In this document: piece after piece, positions 24,100-38,900 of the stretch
How positions within the stretch are numbered: position 1 is the stretch's first letter
Layout of the letters: each line of letters begins with the position of its first letter
DNA from: Hydractinia symbiolongicarpus
Taxonomy: Eukaryota > Cnidaria > Hydrozoa > Anthoathecata > Hydractiniidae
NCBI RefSeq assembly: GCF_029227915.1
Contig: NC_079880.1
Location: 21,640,501 to 21,700,500, forward strand
Length of the DNA: 60,000 bases
Direction: 5' to 3'
Notes under the pieces: model-generated
Told to the model about the DNA's origin: nothing
What the model saw: only the letters and a program-made list of their open reading frames with translations
The model's database searches: none
Position numbers and translations under genes: made by a program

Positions 24100-26910
24100 T
24101 CCGCTAACAAAACTGTTAGGCATGCCCTCATCAGATATTTTGTGATTGTGTAAAAAATTGACAATAATGGGGACCAACCACATGGATTGACAGTATAAGG
24201 CGGAACGTCAATAGAATTGAGGTCCTATTTCAGCAAACAAACATTGCTGGGCATGCCCTCAAAAGATATTTTTTGTTTTGTGAAGAATTGACATTATTGG
24301 GAGCAACCACATCGATTGGCATTATAGGGCGTCACTTCAATAGAATTAAGGCCATATTTCCGCAAAACAAACACTGTTAGGCTTGCCCTCAAAAGACACT
24401 TTGTGATTGTGTGAAAAATTGAGAATAATGGGACCAACCACATAAATTGGCATTATAGGGCGGCACTTCAATAGAATTAAGGCCATATTTTCGCAAACAA
24501 AGCTGTTAGGCATGCCCTCATCAGATACTTTTTGATTGTGTAAAAAATGGACAATAATGGGTCCAACCACATGAATTGGCATTATAGGGCGCCACTTCAA
24601 TAAAAATACGGCCATATTTTCGATAACAAACACTGTTGGGCATGCCCTCATCAGATACTTTGTGATTGTGTAAAATATTGATAATAATGGGTCCAGTCAC
24701 ATAAATTGGCATTATAGGGCAGCACTTCAATAGAATTGAGGTCATACTTCCGCAAAACAAACACTGTTAGGCATGCCCTCATCAGGTACTTTTTGATTGT
24801 GTAAAAAATTGACAATAATGGGACCAACCACATTGATTGGCATTATAGGGCGGAATTCATTAGAATTGAGGCCATATTTCCACAAACAAACACTGTTAGG
24901 CATGCTCTCATCAGATACTTTGTGATTGTGTAAAAAATTGACAGTAATGAGATCCACCACATGGATTGGCATTATAGGGCGGAACTTCAATAGAATTGAG
25001 GCCATATTTCCGAAAAACAACACTGTTAGGCATGCTCTCAAAAGACACTTTGTGATTGTGTAAAAAATTGACAATAATGGGGACAAACCACATGGATTGG
25101 CAGTATAAGGCGCAACGTCAATAGAATTGAGGTCATATTTCAGCAAACAAACATTGCTGGGCAGGCCCTCAAAAGATATTTTTTGTTTGTGTGAAGAATT
25201 GACATTAATGTGACTAACCACATGTTTGGAATTATGGGGCGGCACTTCAATAGAATTATAGCCATATTTCCGCAAACAAACACTGTTAGGCATGTGCTCA
25301 TCAGGTACTTTGTGATTGTGTAAAAAATTGACAATAATGGGACCAGTCACATGAATTGGCTTTATAGGGCGGCACTTCAATAGAATTGGGGTCATACTTC
25401 CAAAAAAAAACACCGTTTGGCATGCCCTCATCAGGTACTCTTTGATTGTGTAAAAAATTGACAATAATGGGACCAACCTCATGGATTGCCATTGTAGGGC
25501 GGCACTTCAATAGAATTAACGCCATATTTCCGCAAACAAACACTGTTAGGCATGTCCTCATCAGGTACTTTGTGATTGTGTAAAAAATTGACAATAATGG
25601 GACCAGTCACATGAATTGGCATTATAGGGCGGCACTTCAATGGAATTGAGGTGATATTACCGAAAAAAAGCACTGTTAGGCATGCCCTCAAAAGATATTC
25701 TTCGTTTGTGTGAAAAATTGACAATAATGGGACCAACCACATGGATTGGCATTATAGGGCGGCAATTCATTAGAATTGAGGCCATATTTCCACAAACAAA
25801 CACTGTTAGGCATGCTCTCATCAGATACTTTGTGATTGTGTAAAAAATTGACAGTAATGAGATCCACCACATGGATTGGCATTATAGGGCGGAACTTCAA
25901 TAGAATTGAGGCCATATTTCCGAAAAACAACACTGTTAGGCATGCTCTCAAAAGACACTTTGTGATTGTGTAAAAAATTGACAGTAATGAGATCAACCAC
26001 ATGGATTTGCATTATAGGGCGGTACTTCAATAGAATTAAGGCCATATTTTCGTAAAAAAACACTGTTAGGCATGCTCTTAAAAGACACTTTGTGATTGTG
26101 TGAAAAAGTGAGAATAATGGGACCAACCACATGAATTGACATTATAAGGCGGCACTTCAATAGAATTAAGGCCAGATTTCCGCTAACAAAACTGTTAGGC
26201 ATGCCCTCATCAGATACTTTGTGATTGTGTAAAAAATTGACAATAATGGGGACCAACCACATGGATTGACAGTATAAGGCGGAACGTCAATAGAATTGAG
26301 GTCCTATTTCAGCAAACAAACATTGCTGGGCATGCCCTCAAAAGATATTTTTTGTTTTGTGAAGAATTGACATTATTGGGAGCAACCACATCGATTGGCA
26401 TTATAGGGCGTCACTTCAATAGAATTAAGGCCATATTTCCGCAAAACAAACACTGTTAGGCTTGCCCTCAAAAGACACTTTGTGATTGTGTGAAAAATTG
26501 AGAATAATGGGACCAACCACATAAATTGGCATTATAGGGCGGCACTTCAATAGAATTAAGGCCATATTTCCGCAAACAAAACTGTTAGGCATGCCCTCAT
26601 CAGATACTTTGTGATTGTGTAAAAAATGGACAATAATGGGTCCAACCACATGAATTGGCATTATAGGGCGCCACTTCAATAAAAATACGGCCATATTTTC
26701 GATAACAAACACTGTTGGGCATGCCCTCATCAGATACTTTGTGATTGTGTAAAATATTGATAATAATGGGTCCAGTCACATAAATTGGCATTATAGGGCA
26801 GCACTTCAATAGAATTGAGGTCATACTTCCGCAAAACAAACACTGTTAGGCATGCCCTCATCAGGTACTTTTTGATTGTGTAAAAAATTGACAGTAATGA
26901 GATCCACCAC
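24100..26910. repeat. Higher-order repeat, 2,079-bp period
   Basis: The block about 24.1-24.83 kb recurs at about 26.18-26.91 kb at a constant offset of 2,079 bp (16 units). The marker unit with GCGCCACTTCAATAAAAATA occurs in both. The intervening units are rearranged mixtures of types seen elsewhere in the array. Confidence 0.7.
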
Positions 26911-26999
26911 ATGGATTGGCATTATAGGGCGGAACTTCAATAGAATTGAGGCCATATTTCCGAAAAACAACACTGTTAGGCATGCTCTCAAAAGACACT

Positions 27000-29900
27000 T
27001 TGTGATTGTGTAAAAAATTGACAGTAATGAGATCAACCACATGGATTTGCATTATAGGGCGGAACTTCAATAGAATTGAGGACATATTTCCGTAAAAAAA
27101 CACTGTTAGGCATGCTCTTAAAAGACACTTTGTGATTGTGTGAAAAAATGAGAATAATGGGACCAACCACATGAATTCGCATTATAAGGCGGCACTTCAA
27201 TAGAATTAAGGCCATATTTCCGCAAACAAAACTGTTAGGCATGCCCTCATCAGATACTTTGTGATTGTGTAAAATATTGACAATAATGGGGACCAACCAC
27301 ATGCATTGGCAGTATAAGGCGGAACGTCAATAGAATTGACGTCCTATTTCAGCAAACAAACATTGCTGGGCATGCCCTCAAAAGATATTTTTTGTTTTGT
27401 GAAGAATTGACATTATTGGGAGCAACCACATCGATTGGCATTATAGGGCGGCACTTCAATAGAATTAAGGCCATATTTCCGCAAAACAAACACTGTTAGG
27501 CTTGCCCTCATCAGATACTTTGTGATTGTATAAAAAATTGACAATAATGGGACCAACCACATTGATTGGGATTATAGGGCGGCACTTGAAAAGAATTGAG
27601 GTCATATTTCCGAAAACAAACACTGTTAGGCATGCCCTCATCAGATACTTTTTGATTGTGTAAAAAATGGACAATAATGGGTCCAACCACATGAATTGGC
27701 ATTATAGGGCGCCACTTCAATAAAAATACGGCCATATTTTCGATAACAAACACTGTTGGGCATGCCCTCATCAGATACTTTGTGATTGTGTAAAATATTG
27801 ATAATAATGGGTCCAGTCACATAAATTGGCATTTTAGGACGGCACTTCAATAGAATTGAGGTCATACTTCCGCAAAACAAACACTGTTAGGCATGCCCTC
27901 ATCAGGTACTTTTTGATTGTGTAAAATATTGACAATAATGGGACCAACCACATTGATTGGCATTATAGGGCGGCACTTCAATAGAATTGAGGTCATACTT
28001 CCGCAAAACAAACACTGTTAGGCATGCCCTCATCAGGTACTTTTTGATTGTGTAAAATATTGACAATAATGGGACCAACCACATTGATTGGCATTATAGG
28101 GCGGCACTTCAATAGAATTGAGGTCATATTTACGAAAAAACACACTGTTAGGCATGCCCTCAAAAGATAGCTTTTGATTGTGTGAAAAATTGACAATAAT
28201 GGGACCAACCACATGGATTGGCATTATAGGGCGGTTGTTCAATAGAATTAAGGCCATATTTCCACAAACAAACACTGTTAGGCATGCTCTCAAAGGATAC
28301 TTTGTGATTGTGTAAAAAATTGACAACAATGGGACCAACCACATGGATTGGCATTATAGGGCGGCACTTCAATAGAATTAAGGCGATATTTCTGCAAACA
28401 GACACAGTTGGTATGCCTTCGAAAGATACTTTGTGATTGTGTGAAAAATTGACAATAATAGGACCAACCTCATGGTTTGGCATTATAGGGCGGCACTTCA
28501 ATAGAATTAAGGCCATATTTCCGCAAAACAAACACTGTTACGCATGCTCTCAAAAGATACTTTATGATTGTGTAAAAAATGGCAATAATGGGTCCAGTCA
28601 CATGAATCGGCATTATAAGGCGGCACTTCAATAGAATTGATGTCATATTTCCAAAAAAAAACAAAACTGTTAGGCATGCCCTCATCAGATACTTTGTGAT
28701 TGTGTAAAAAATGGAAATAATGGCACCAACCACATGAATTGGCATTATAAGGCGGCTGTTCAATAGAATTAAGGTCATATTTCCGCAAACAAACACTGTT
28801 AGGCACGCTCTCAAAAGACACTTTGTGATTGTGTAAAAAATTGACAATAATGCGACCAACCACATGGATCGGAATTATAGGGCGGCACTTCAATAGAATT
28901 GAGGTCATATTTCCACAAACAAACACTTTTAGGCATGCTTTCAAAAGATACTTTGTGATTGTGAAAAGAGTGGCAATAATGGGTCCAGTCACATAAATTG
29001 GCATTATAGCGCGGCCTTAAATAGAATTGAGGTCATATTTCCAAAAAAAAAAAAACTGTTAGCCATGCCCTCATCAGATACTTTGTGATTGTGTAAAATA
29101 TGGAAATAATGGGACCAACCACATGAATTGGGATTATAGGGCGGCACTTCAATAGAATTGAGGTCATATTTCCGCAAACAAACACTGTTAGGCATGCTCT
29201 CATCAGATGCTTTGTGATTGTGTAAAAAATTGACAGTAATGAGACCTACCACATGAATTGGCAGTATAGGGCGGAACTTCAATAAAATTGAGGCCACATT
29301 TCCGAAAAAAAACACTGTTTGGCTTGCTCTCAAAAGACACTTTGTGATTCTGTGAAAAATTGAGAATAATGGGACCAACCACATGAATTGGCATTATAGG
29401 GTGGCACTTCAATAGAATTAAGGCTATATTTCCGCAAACAAAACTGTTAGGCATGCTCTCATCAGATGCTTTGTGATTGTGTATCTTATCAGATACTTTG
29501 TGATTGTGTAAAAAATTGACAATAATGGGGACCAACCACATGGATTGGCAGTATAGGGTGGAACGTCAATAGAATTGAGGTCCTATTTCAGCAAACAAAC
29601 ACTGCTGGGCATGCCCTCAAAAGATACTTTTTGTTTGAGTGAGGAATTGACATTAATGTGACTAACCACATGGATTGGAATTATGGGGCGGCACTTCAAT
29701 AGAATTAAGGCCATATTTCCGAAAAAAAACACTGTTACGCATGCTCTCAAAAGACACTTTGTGATTGTGTGAAAAATTGAGAATAATGGGACCAACCACA
29801 TGAATTGGCATTATAGGGCGGCACTTCAATAGAATTGAGGTCATACTTCCGAAAAAAGACACCGTTAGGCATGCCCTCATCAGGTACTTTTTGATTGTGT

Positions 29901-32900
29901 AAAAAATTTACAATAATGGGACAAACCACATGGATTGGCATTATAAGGCGGAACGTCAATAGAATTGAGGTCATATTTGAGCAAACAAACATTGCTAGGC
30001 ATGCCCTCAAAAGATATTTTTTGTTTGTGTGAAGAATTGACATTAATGTGACTAACCACATGTTTGGAATTATGGGGCGGCACTTCAATAGAATTAAGGC
30101 CATATTTCCGCAAACAAACACTGTTAGGCATGTCCTCATCAGGTACTTTGTGATTGTGTAAAAAATTGACAATAATGGGACCAGTCACATGAATTGGCTT
30201 TATAGGGCGGAACTTCAATAGAATTAACGCCATATTTCCGCAAACAAACACTGTTAGGCATGTCCTCATCAGGTACTTTGTGATTGTGTAAAAAATTGAC
30301 AATAATGGGACCAGTCACATGAATTGGCATTATAGGGCGGCACTTCAATAGAATTGAGGTGATATTATCGAAAAAAAGCACTGTTAGGCATGCCCTCAAA
30401 AGATATTCTTCGTTTGTGTGAAAAATTGACAGTAATGGGACCAACCACATGGATTGGCATTATAGGGCGGCAATTCATTAGAATTGAGGCCATATTTCCA
30501 CAAACAAACACTGTTAGGCATGCTCTCATCAGATACTTTGTAATTGTGTAAAAAATTGACAGTAATGAGATCCACCACATGGATTGGCATTATAGGGCGG
30601 AACTTCAATAGAATTGAGGCCATATTTCCGAAAAACAACACTGTTAGGCATGCTCTCAAAAGACACTTTGTGATTGTGTAAAAAATTGACAGTAATGAGA
30701 TCAACCACATGGATTTGCATTATAGGGCGGAACTTCAATAGAATTGAGGACATATTTCCGTAAAAAAACACTGTTAGGCATGCTCTTAAAAGACACTTTG
30801 TGATTGTGTGAAAAAATGAGAATAATGGGACCAACCACATGAATTCGCATTATAAGGCGGCACTTCAATAGAATTAAGGCCATATTTCCGCAAACAAAAC
30901 TGTTAGGCATGCCCTCATCAGATACTTTGTGATTGTGTAAAATATTGACAATAATGGGGACCAACCACATGCATTGGCAGTATAAGGCGGAACGTCAATA
31001 GAATTGACGTCCTATTTCAGCAAACAAACATTGCTGGGCATGCCCTCAAAAGATATTTTTTGTTTTGTGAAGAATTGACATTATTGGGAGCAACCACATC
31101 GATTGGCATTATAGGGCGGCACTTCAATAGAATTAAGGCCATATTTCCGCAAAACAAACACTGTTAGGCTTGCCCTCATCAGATACTTTGTGATTGTATA
31201 AAAAATTGACAATAATGGGACCAACCACATTGATTGGGATTATAGGGCGGCACTTCAAAAGAATTGAGGTCATATTTCCGAAAACAAACACTGTTAGGCA
31301 TGCCCTCATCAGATACTTTTTGATTGTGTAAAAAATGGACAATAATGGGTCCAACCACATGAATTGGCATTATAGGGCGCCACTTCAATAAAAATACGGC
31401 CATATTTTCGATAACAAACACTGTTGGGCATGCCCTCATCAGATACTTTGTGATTGTGTAAAATATTGATAATAATGGGTCCAGTCACATAAATTGGTAT
31501 TATAGGGCGGCACTTCAATAGAATTGAGGTCATACTTCCGCAAAACAAACACTGTTAGGCATGCCCTCATCAGGTACTTTTTGATTGTGTAAAATATTGA
31601 CAATAATGGGACCAACCACATTGATTGGCATTATAGGGCGGCACTTCAATAGAATTGAGGTCATACTTCCGCAAAACAAACACTGTTAGGCATGCCCTCA
31701 TCAGGTACTTTTTGATTGTGTAAAATATTGACAATAATGGGACCAACCACATTGATTGGCATTATAGGGCGGCACTTTAATAGAATTGAGGTCATATTTA
31801 CGAAAAAACACACTGTTAGGCATGCCCTCAAAAGATAGCTTTTGATTGTGTGAAAAATTGACAATAATGGGACCAACCACATGGATTGGCATTATAGGGC
31901 GGTTGTTCAATAGAATTAAGGCCATATTTCCACAAACAAACACTGTTAGGCATGCTCTCAAAAGATACTTTGTGATTGTGTAAAAAATTGACAACAATGG
32001 GACCAACCACATGGATTGGCATTATAGGGCGGCACTTCAATAGAATTAAGGCGATATTTCTGCAAACAGACACAGTTGGTATGCCTTCGAAAGATACTTT
32101 GTGATTGTGTGAAAAATTGACAATAATAGGACCAACCTCATGGTTTGGCATTATAGGGCGGCACTTCAATAGAATTAAGGCCATATTTCCGCAAAACAAT
32201 CACTGTTACGCATGCTCTCAAAAGATACTTTATGATTGTGTAAAAAATGGCAATAATGGGTCCAGTCACATGAATCGGCATTATAAGGCGGCACTTCAAT
32301 AGAATTGATGTCATATTTCCAAAAAAAAACAAAACTGTTAGGCATGCCCTCATCAGATACTTTGTGATTGTGTAAAAAATGGAAATAATGGCACCAACCA
32401 CATGAATTGGCATTATAAGGCGGCTGTTCAATAGAATTAAGGTCATATTTCCGCAAACAAACACTGTTAGGCACGCTCTCAAAAGACACTTTGTGATTGT
32501 GTAAAAAATTGACAATAATGCGACCAACCACATGGATCGGAATTATAGGGCGGCACTTCAATAGAATTGAGGTCATATTTCCACAAACAAACACTTTTAG
32601 GCATGCTTTCAAAAGATACTTTGTGATTGTGAAAAGAGTGGCAATAATGGGTCCAGTCACATAAATTGGCATTATAGCGCGGCCTTAAATAGAATTGAGG
32701 TCATATTTCCAAAAAAAAAAAAAAACTGTTAGCCATGCCCTCATCAGATACTTTGTGATTGTGTAAAATATGGAAATAATGGGACCAACCACATGAATTG
32801 GGATTATAGGGCGGCACTTCAATAGAATTGAGGTCATATTTCCGCAAACAAACACTGTTAGGCATGCTCTCATCAGATGCTTTGTGATTGTGTAAAAAAT

Positions 32901-35900
32901 TGACAGTAATGAGACCTACCACATGAATTGGCAGTATAGGGCGGAACTTCAATAAAATTGAGGCCACATTTCCGAAAAAAAACACTGTTTGGCTTGCTCT
33001 CAAAAGACACTTTGTGATTCTGTGAAAAATTGAGAATAATGGGACCAACCACATGAATTGGCATTATAGGGTGGCACTTCAATAGAATTAAGGCTATATT
33101 TCCGCAAACAAAACTGTTAGGCATGCTCTCATCAGATGCTTTGTGATTGTGTATCTTATCAGATACTTTGTGATTGTGTAAAAAATTGACAATAATGGGG
33201 ACCAACCACATGGATTGGCAGTATAGGGCGGAACGTCAATAGAATTGAGGTCCTATTTCAGCAAACAAACACTGCTGGGCATGCCCTCAAAAGATACTTT
33301 TTGTTTGAGTGAGGAATTGACATTAATGTGACTAACCACATGGATTGGAATTATGGGGCGGCACTTCAATAGAATTAAGGCCATATTTCCGAAAAAAAAC
33401 ACTGTTACGCATGCTCTCAAAAGACACTTTGTGATTGTGTGAAAAATTGAGAATAATGGGACCAACCACATGAATTGGCATTATAGGGCGGCACTTCAAT
33501 AGAATTGAGGTCATACTTCCGAAAAAAGACACCGTTAGGCATGCCCTCATCAGGTACTTTTTGATTGTGTAAAAAATTTACAATAATGGGACCAACCTCA
33601 TGGATTGGCATGATAGGGCGGCTGTTCAATAGAATTAAGGTCATATTTCCGCAAACAAACACTGTTAGGCACGCTCTCAAAAGACACTTTGTGATTGTGT
33701 AAAAAATTGACAATAATGGGACCAACCACATGGATCGGAATTATAGGGCGGCACTTCAATAGAATTAAGGCCATATTTCCGCAAACAAAACTGTTAGGCA
33801 TGCCCTCATCAGATACTTTGTGATTGTGTATCTTATCAGATACTTTGTGATTGTGTAAAAAATTGACAATAATGGGGACAAACCACATGGATTGGCATTA
33901 TAAGGCGGAACGTCAATAGAATTGAGGTCATATTTCAGCAAACAAACATTGCTAGGCATGCCCTCAAAAGATATTTTTTGTTTGTGTGAAGAATTGACAT
34001 TAATGTGACTAACCACATGTTTGGAATTATGGGGCGGCACTTCAATAGAATTAAGGCCATATTTCCGCAAACAAACACTGTTAGGCATGTCCTCATCAGG
34101 TACTTTGTGATTGTGTAAAAAATTGACAATAATGGGACCAGTCACATGAATTGGCTTTATAGGGCGGCACTTCAATAGAATTAACGCCATATTTCCGCAA
34201 ACAAACACTGTTAGGCATGTCCTCATCAGGTACTTTGTGATTGTGTAAAAAATTGACAATAATGGGACCAGTCACATGAATTGGCATTATAGGGCGGCAC
34301 TTCAATAGAATTGAGGTGATATTATCGAAAAAAAGCACTGTTAGGCATGCCCTCAAAAGATATTCTTCGTTTGTGTGAAAAATTGACAGTAATGGGACCA
34401 ACCACATGGATTGGCATTATAGGGCGGCAATTCATTAGAATTGAGGCCATATTTCCACAAACAAACACTGTTAGGCATGCTCTCATCAGATACTTTGTAA
34501 TTGTGTAAAAAATTGACAGTAATGAGATCCACCACATGGATTGGCATTATAGGGCGGAACTTCAATAGAATTGAGGCCATATTTCCGAAAAACAACACTG
34601 TTAGGCATGCTCTCAAAAGACACTTTGTGATTGTGTAAAAAATTGACAGTAATGAGATCAACCACATGGATTTGCATTATAGGGCGGAACTTCAATAGAA
34701 TTGAGGACATATTTCCGTAAAAAAACACTGTTAGGCATGCTCTTAAAAGACACTTTGTGATTGTGTGAAAAAATGAGAATAATGGGACCAACCACATGAA
34801 TTCGCATTATAAGGCGGCACTTCAATAGAATTAAGGCCATATTTCCGCAAACAAAACTGTTAGGCATGCCCTCATCAGATACTTTGTGATTGTGTAAAAT
34901 ATTGACAATAATGGGGACCAACCACATGCATTGGCAGTATAAGGCGGAACGTCAATAGAATTGACGTCCTATTTCAGCAAACAAACATTGCTGGGCATGC
35001 CCTCAAAAGATATTTTTTGTTTTGTGAAGAATTGACATTATTGGGAGCAACCACATCGATTGGCATTATAGGGCGGCACTTCAATAGAATTAAGGCCATA
35101 TTTCCGCAAAACAAACACTGTTAGGCTTGCCCTCATCAGATACTTTGTGATTGTATAAAAAATTGACAATAATGGGACCAACCACATTGATTGGGATTAT
35201 AGGGCGGCACTTCAAAAGAATTGAGGTCATATTTCCGAAAACAAACACTGTTAGGCATGCCCTCATCAGATACTTTTTGATTGTGTAAAAAATGGACAAT
35301 AATGGGTCCAACCACATGAATTGGCATTATAGGGCGCCACTTCAATAAAAATACGGCCATATTTTCGATAACAAACACTGTTGGGCATGCCCTCATCAGA
35401 TACTTTGTGATTGTGTAAAATATTGATAATAATGGGTCCAGTCACATAAATTGGCATTATAGGGCGGCACTTCAATAGAATTGAGGTCATACTTCCGCAA
35501 AACAAACACTGTTAGGCATGCCCTCATCAGGTACTTTTTGATTGTGTAAAATATTGACAATAATGGGACCAACCACATTGATTGGCATTATAGGGCGGCA
35601 CTTCAATAGAATTGAGGTCATACTTCCGCAAAACAAACACTGTTAGGCATGCCCTCATCAGGTACTTTTTGATTGTGTAAAATATTGACAATAATGGGAC
35701 CAACCACATTGATTGGCATTATAGGGCGGCACTTCAATAGAATTGAGGTCATATTTACGAAAAAACACACTGTTAGGCATGCCCTCAAAAGATAGCTTTT
35801 GATTGTGTGAAAAATTGACAATAATGGGACCAACCACATGGATTGGCATTATAGGGCGGTTGTTCAATAGAATTAAGGCCATATTTCCACAAACAAACAC

Positions 35901-38900
35901 TGTTAGGCATGCTCTCAAAAGATACTTTGTGATTGTGTAAAAAATTGACAACAATGGGACCAACCACATGGATTGGCATTATAGGGCGGCACTTCAATAG
36001 AATTAAGGCGATATTTCTGCAAACAGACACAGTTGGTATGCCTTCGAAAGATACTTTGTGATTGTGTGAAAAATTGACAATAATAGGACCAACCTCATGG
36101 TTTGGCATTATAGGGCGGCACTTCAATAGAATTAAGGCCATATTTCCGCAAAACAAACACTGTTACGCATGCTCTCAAAAGATACTTTATGATTGTGTAA
36201 AAAATGGCAATAATGGGTCCAGTCACATGAATCGGCATTATAAGGCGGCACTTCAATAGAATTAAGGCCATATTTCCGCAAACAAAACTGTTAGGCATGC
36301 CCTCATCAGGTACTTTTTGATTGTGTAAAAAATTTACAATAATGGGACCAACCTCATGGATTGGCATGATAGGGCGGCTGTTCAATAGAATTAAGGTCAT
36401 ATTTCCGCAAACAAACACTGTTAGGCACGCTCTCAAAAGACACTTTGTGATTGTGTAAAAAATTGACAATAATGGGACCAACCACATGGATCGGAATTAT
36501 AGGGCGGCACTTCAATAGAATTAAGGCCATATTTCCGCAAACAAAACTGTTAGGCATGCCCTCATCAGATACTTTGTGATTGTGTATCTTATCAGATACT
36601 TTGTGATTGTGTAAAAAATTGACAATAATGGGGACAAACCACATGGATTGGCATTATAAGGCGGAACGTCAATAGAATTGAGGTCATATTTCAGCAAACA
36701 AACATTGCTAGGCATGTCCTCATCAGGTACTTTGTGATTGTGTAAAAAATTGACAATAATGGGACCAGTCACATGAATTGGCTTTATAGGGCGGCACTTC
36801 AATAGAATTAACGCCATATTTCCGCAAACAAACGCTGTTAGGCATGTCCTCATCAGGTACTTTGTGATTGTGTAAAAAATTGACAATAATGGGACCAGTC
36901 ACATGAATTGGCATTATAGGGCGGCACTTCAATAGAATTGAGGTGATATTATCGAAAAAAAGCACTGTTAGGCATGCCCTCAAAAGATATTCTTCGTTTG
37001 TGTGAAAAATTGACAGTAATGGGACCAACCACATGGATTGGCATTATAGGGCGGCAATTCATTAGAATTGAGGCCATATTTCCACAAACAAACACTGTTA
37101 GGCATGCTCTCATCAGATACTTTGTAATTGTGTAAAAAATTGACAGTAATGAGATCCACCACATGGATTGGCATTATAGGGCGGAACTTCAATAGAATTG
37201 AGGCCATATTTCCGAAAAACAACACTGTTAGGCATGCTCTCAAAAGACACTTTGTGATTGTGTAAAAAATTGACAGTAATGAGATCAACCACATGGATTT
37301 GCATTATAGGGCGGAACTTCAATAGAATTGAGGACATATTTCCGTAAAAAAACACTGTTAGGCATGCTCTTAAAAGACACTTTGTGATTGTGTGAAAAAA
37401 TGAGAATAATGGGACCAACCACATGAATTCGCATTATAAGGCGGCACTTCAATAGAATTAAGGCCATATTTCCGCAAACAAAACTGTTAGGCATGCCCTC
37501 ATCAGATACTTTGTGATTGTGTAAAATATTGACAATAATGGGGACCAACCACATGCATTGGCAGTATAAGGCGGAACGTCAATAGAATTGACGTCCTATT
37601 TCAGCAAACAAACATTGCTGGGCATGCCCTCAAAAGATATTTTTTGTTTTGTGAAGAATTGACATTATTGGGAGCAACCACATCGATTGGCATTATAGGG
37701 CGGCACTTCATTAGAATTGAGGCCATATTTCCACAAACAAACACTGTTAGGCATGCTCTCATCAGATACTTTGTAATTGTGTAAAAAATTGACAGTAATG
37801 AGATCCACCACATGGATTGGCATTATAGGGCGGAACTTCAATAGAATTGAGGCCATATTTCCGAAAAACAACACTGTTAGGCATGCTCTCAAAAGACACT
37901 TTGTGATTGTGTAAAAAATTGACAGTAATGAGATCAACCACATGGATTTGCATTATAGGGCGGAACTTCAATAGAATTGAGGACATATTTCCGTAAAAAA
38001 ACACTGTTAGGCATGCTCTTAAAAGACACTTTGTGATTGTGTGAAAAAATGAGAATAATGGGACCAACCACATGAATTCGCATTATAAGGCGGCACTTCA
38101 ATAGAATTAAGGCCATATTTCCGCAAACAAAACTGTTAGGCATGCCCTCATCAGATACTTTGTGATTGTGTAAAATATTGACAATAATGGGGACCAACCA
38201 CATGCATTGGCAGTATAAGGCGGAACGTCAATAGAATTGACGTCCTATTTCAGCAAACAAACATTGCTGGGCATGCCCTCAAAAGATATTTTTTGTTTTG
38301 TGAAGAATTGACATTATTGGGAGCAACCACATCGATTGGCATTATAGGGCGGCACTTCAATAGAATTAAGGCCATATTTCCGCAAAACAAACACTGTTAG
38401 GCTTGCCCTCATCAGATACTTTGTGATTGTATAAAAAATTGACAATAATGGGACCAACCACATTGATTGGGATTATAGGGCGGCACTTCAAAAGAATTGA
38501 GGTCATATTTCCGAAAACAAACACTGTTAGGCATGCCCTCATCAGATACTTTTTGATTGTGTAAAAAATGGACAATAATGGGTCCAACCACATGAATTGG
38601 CATTATAGGGCGCCACTTCAATAAAAATACGGCCATATTTTCGATAACAAACACTGTTGGGCATGCCCTCATCAGATACTTTGTGATTGTGTAAAATATT
38701 GATAATAATGGGTCCAGTCACATAAATTGGCATTATAGGGCGGCACTTCAATAGAATTGAGGTCATACTTCCGCAAAACAAACACTGTTAGGCATGCCCT
38801 CATCAGGTACTTTTTGATTGTGTAAAATATTGACAATAATGGGACCAACCACATTGATTGGCATTATAAAGCGGCACTTCAATAGAATTGAGGTCATACT

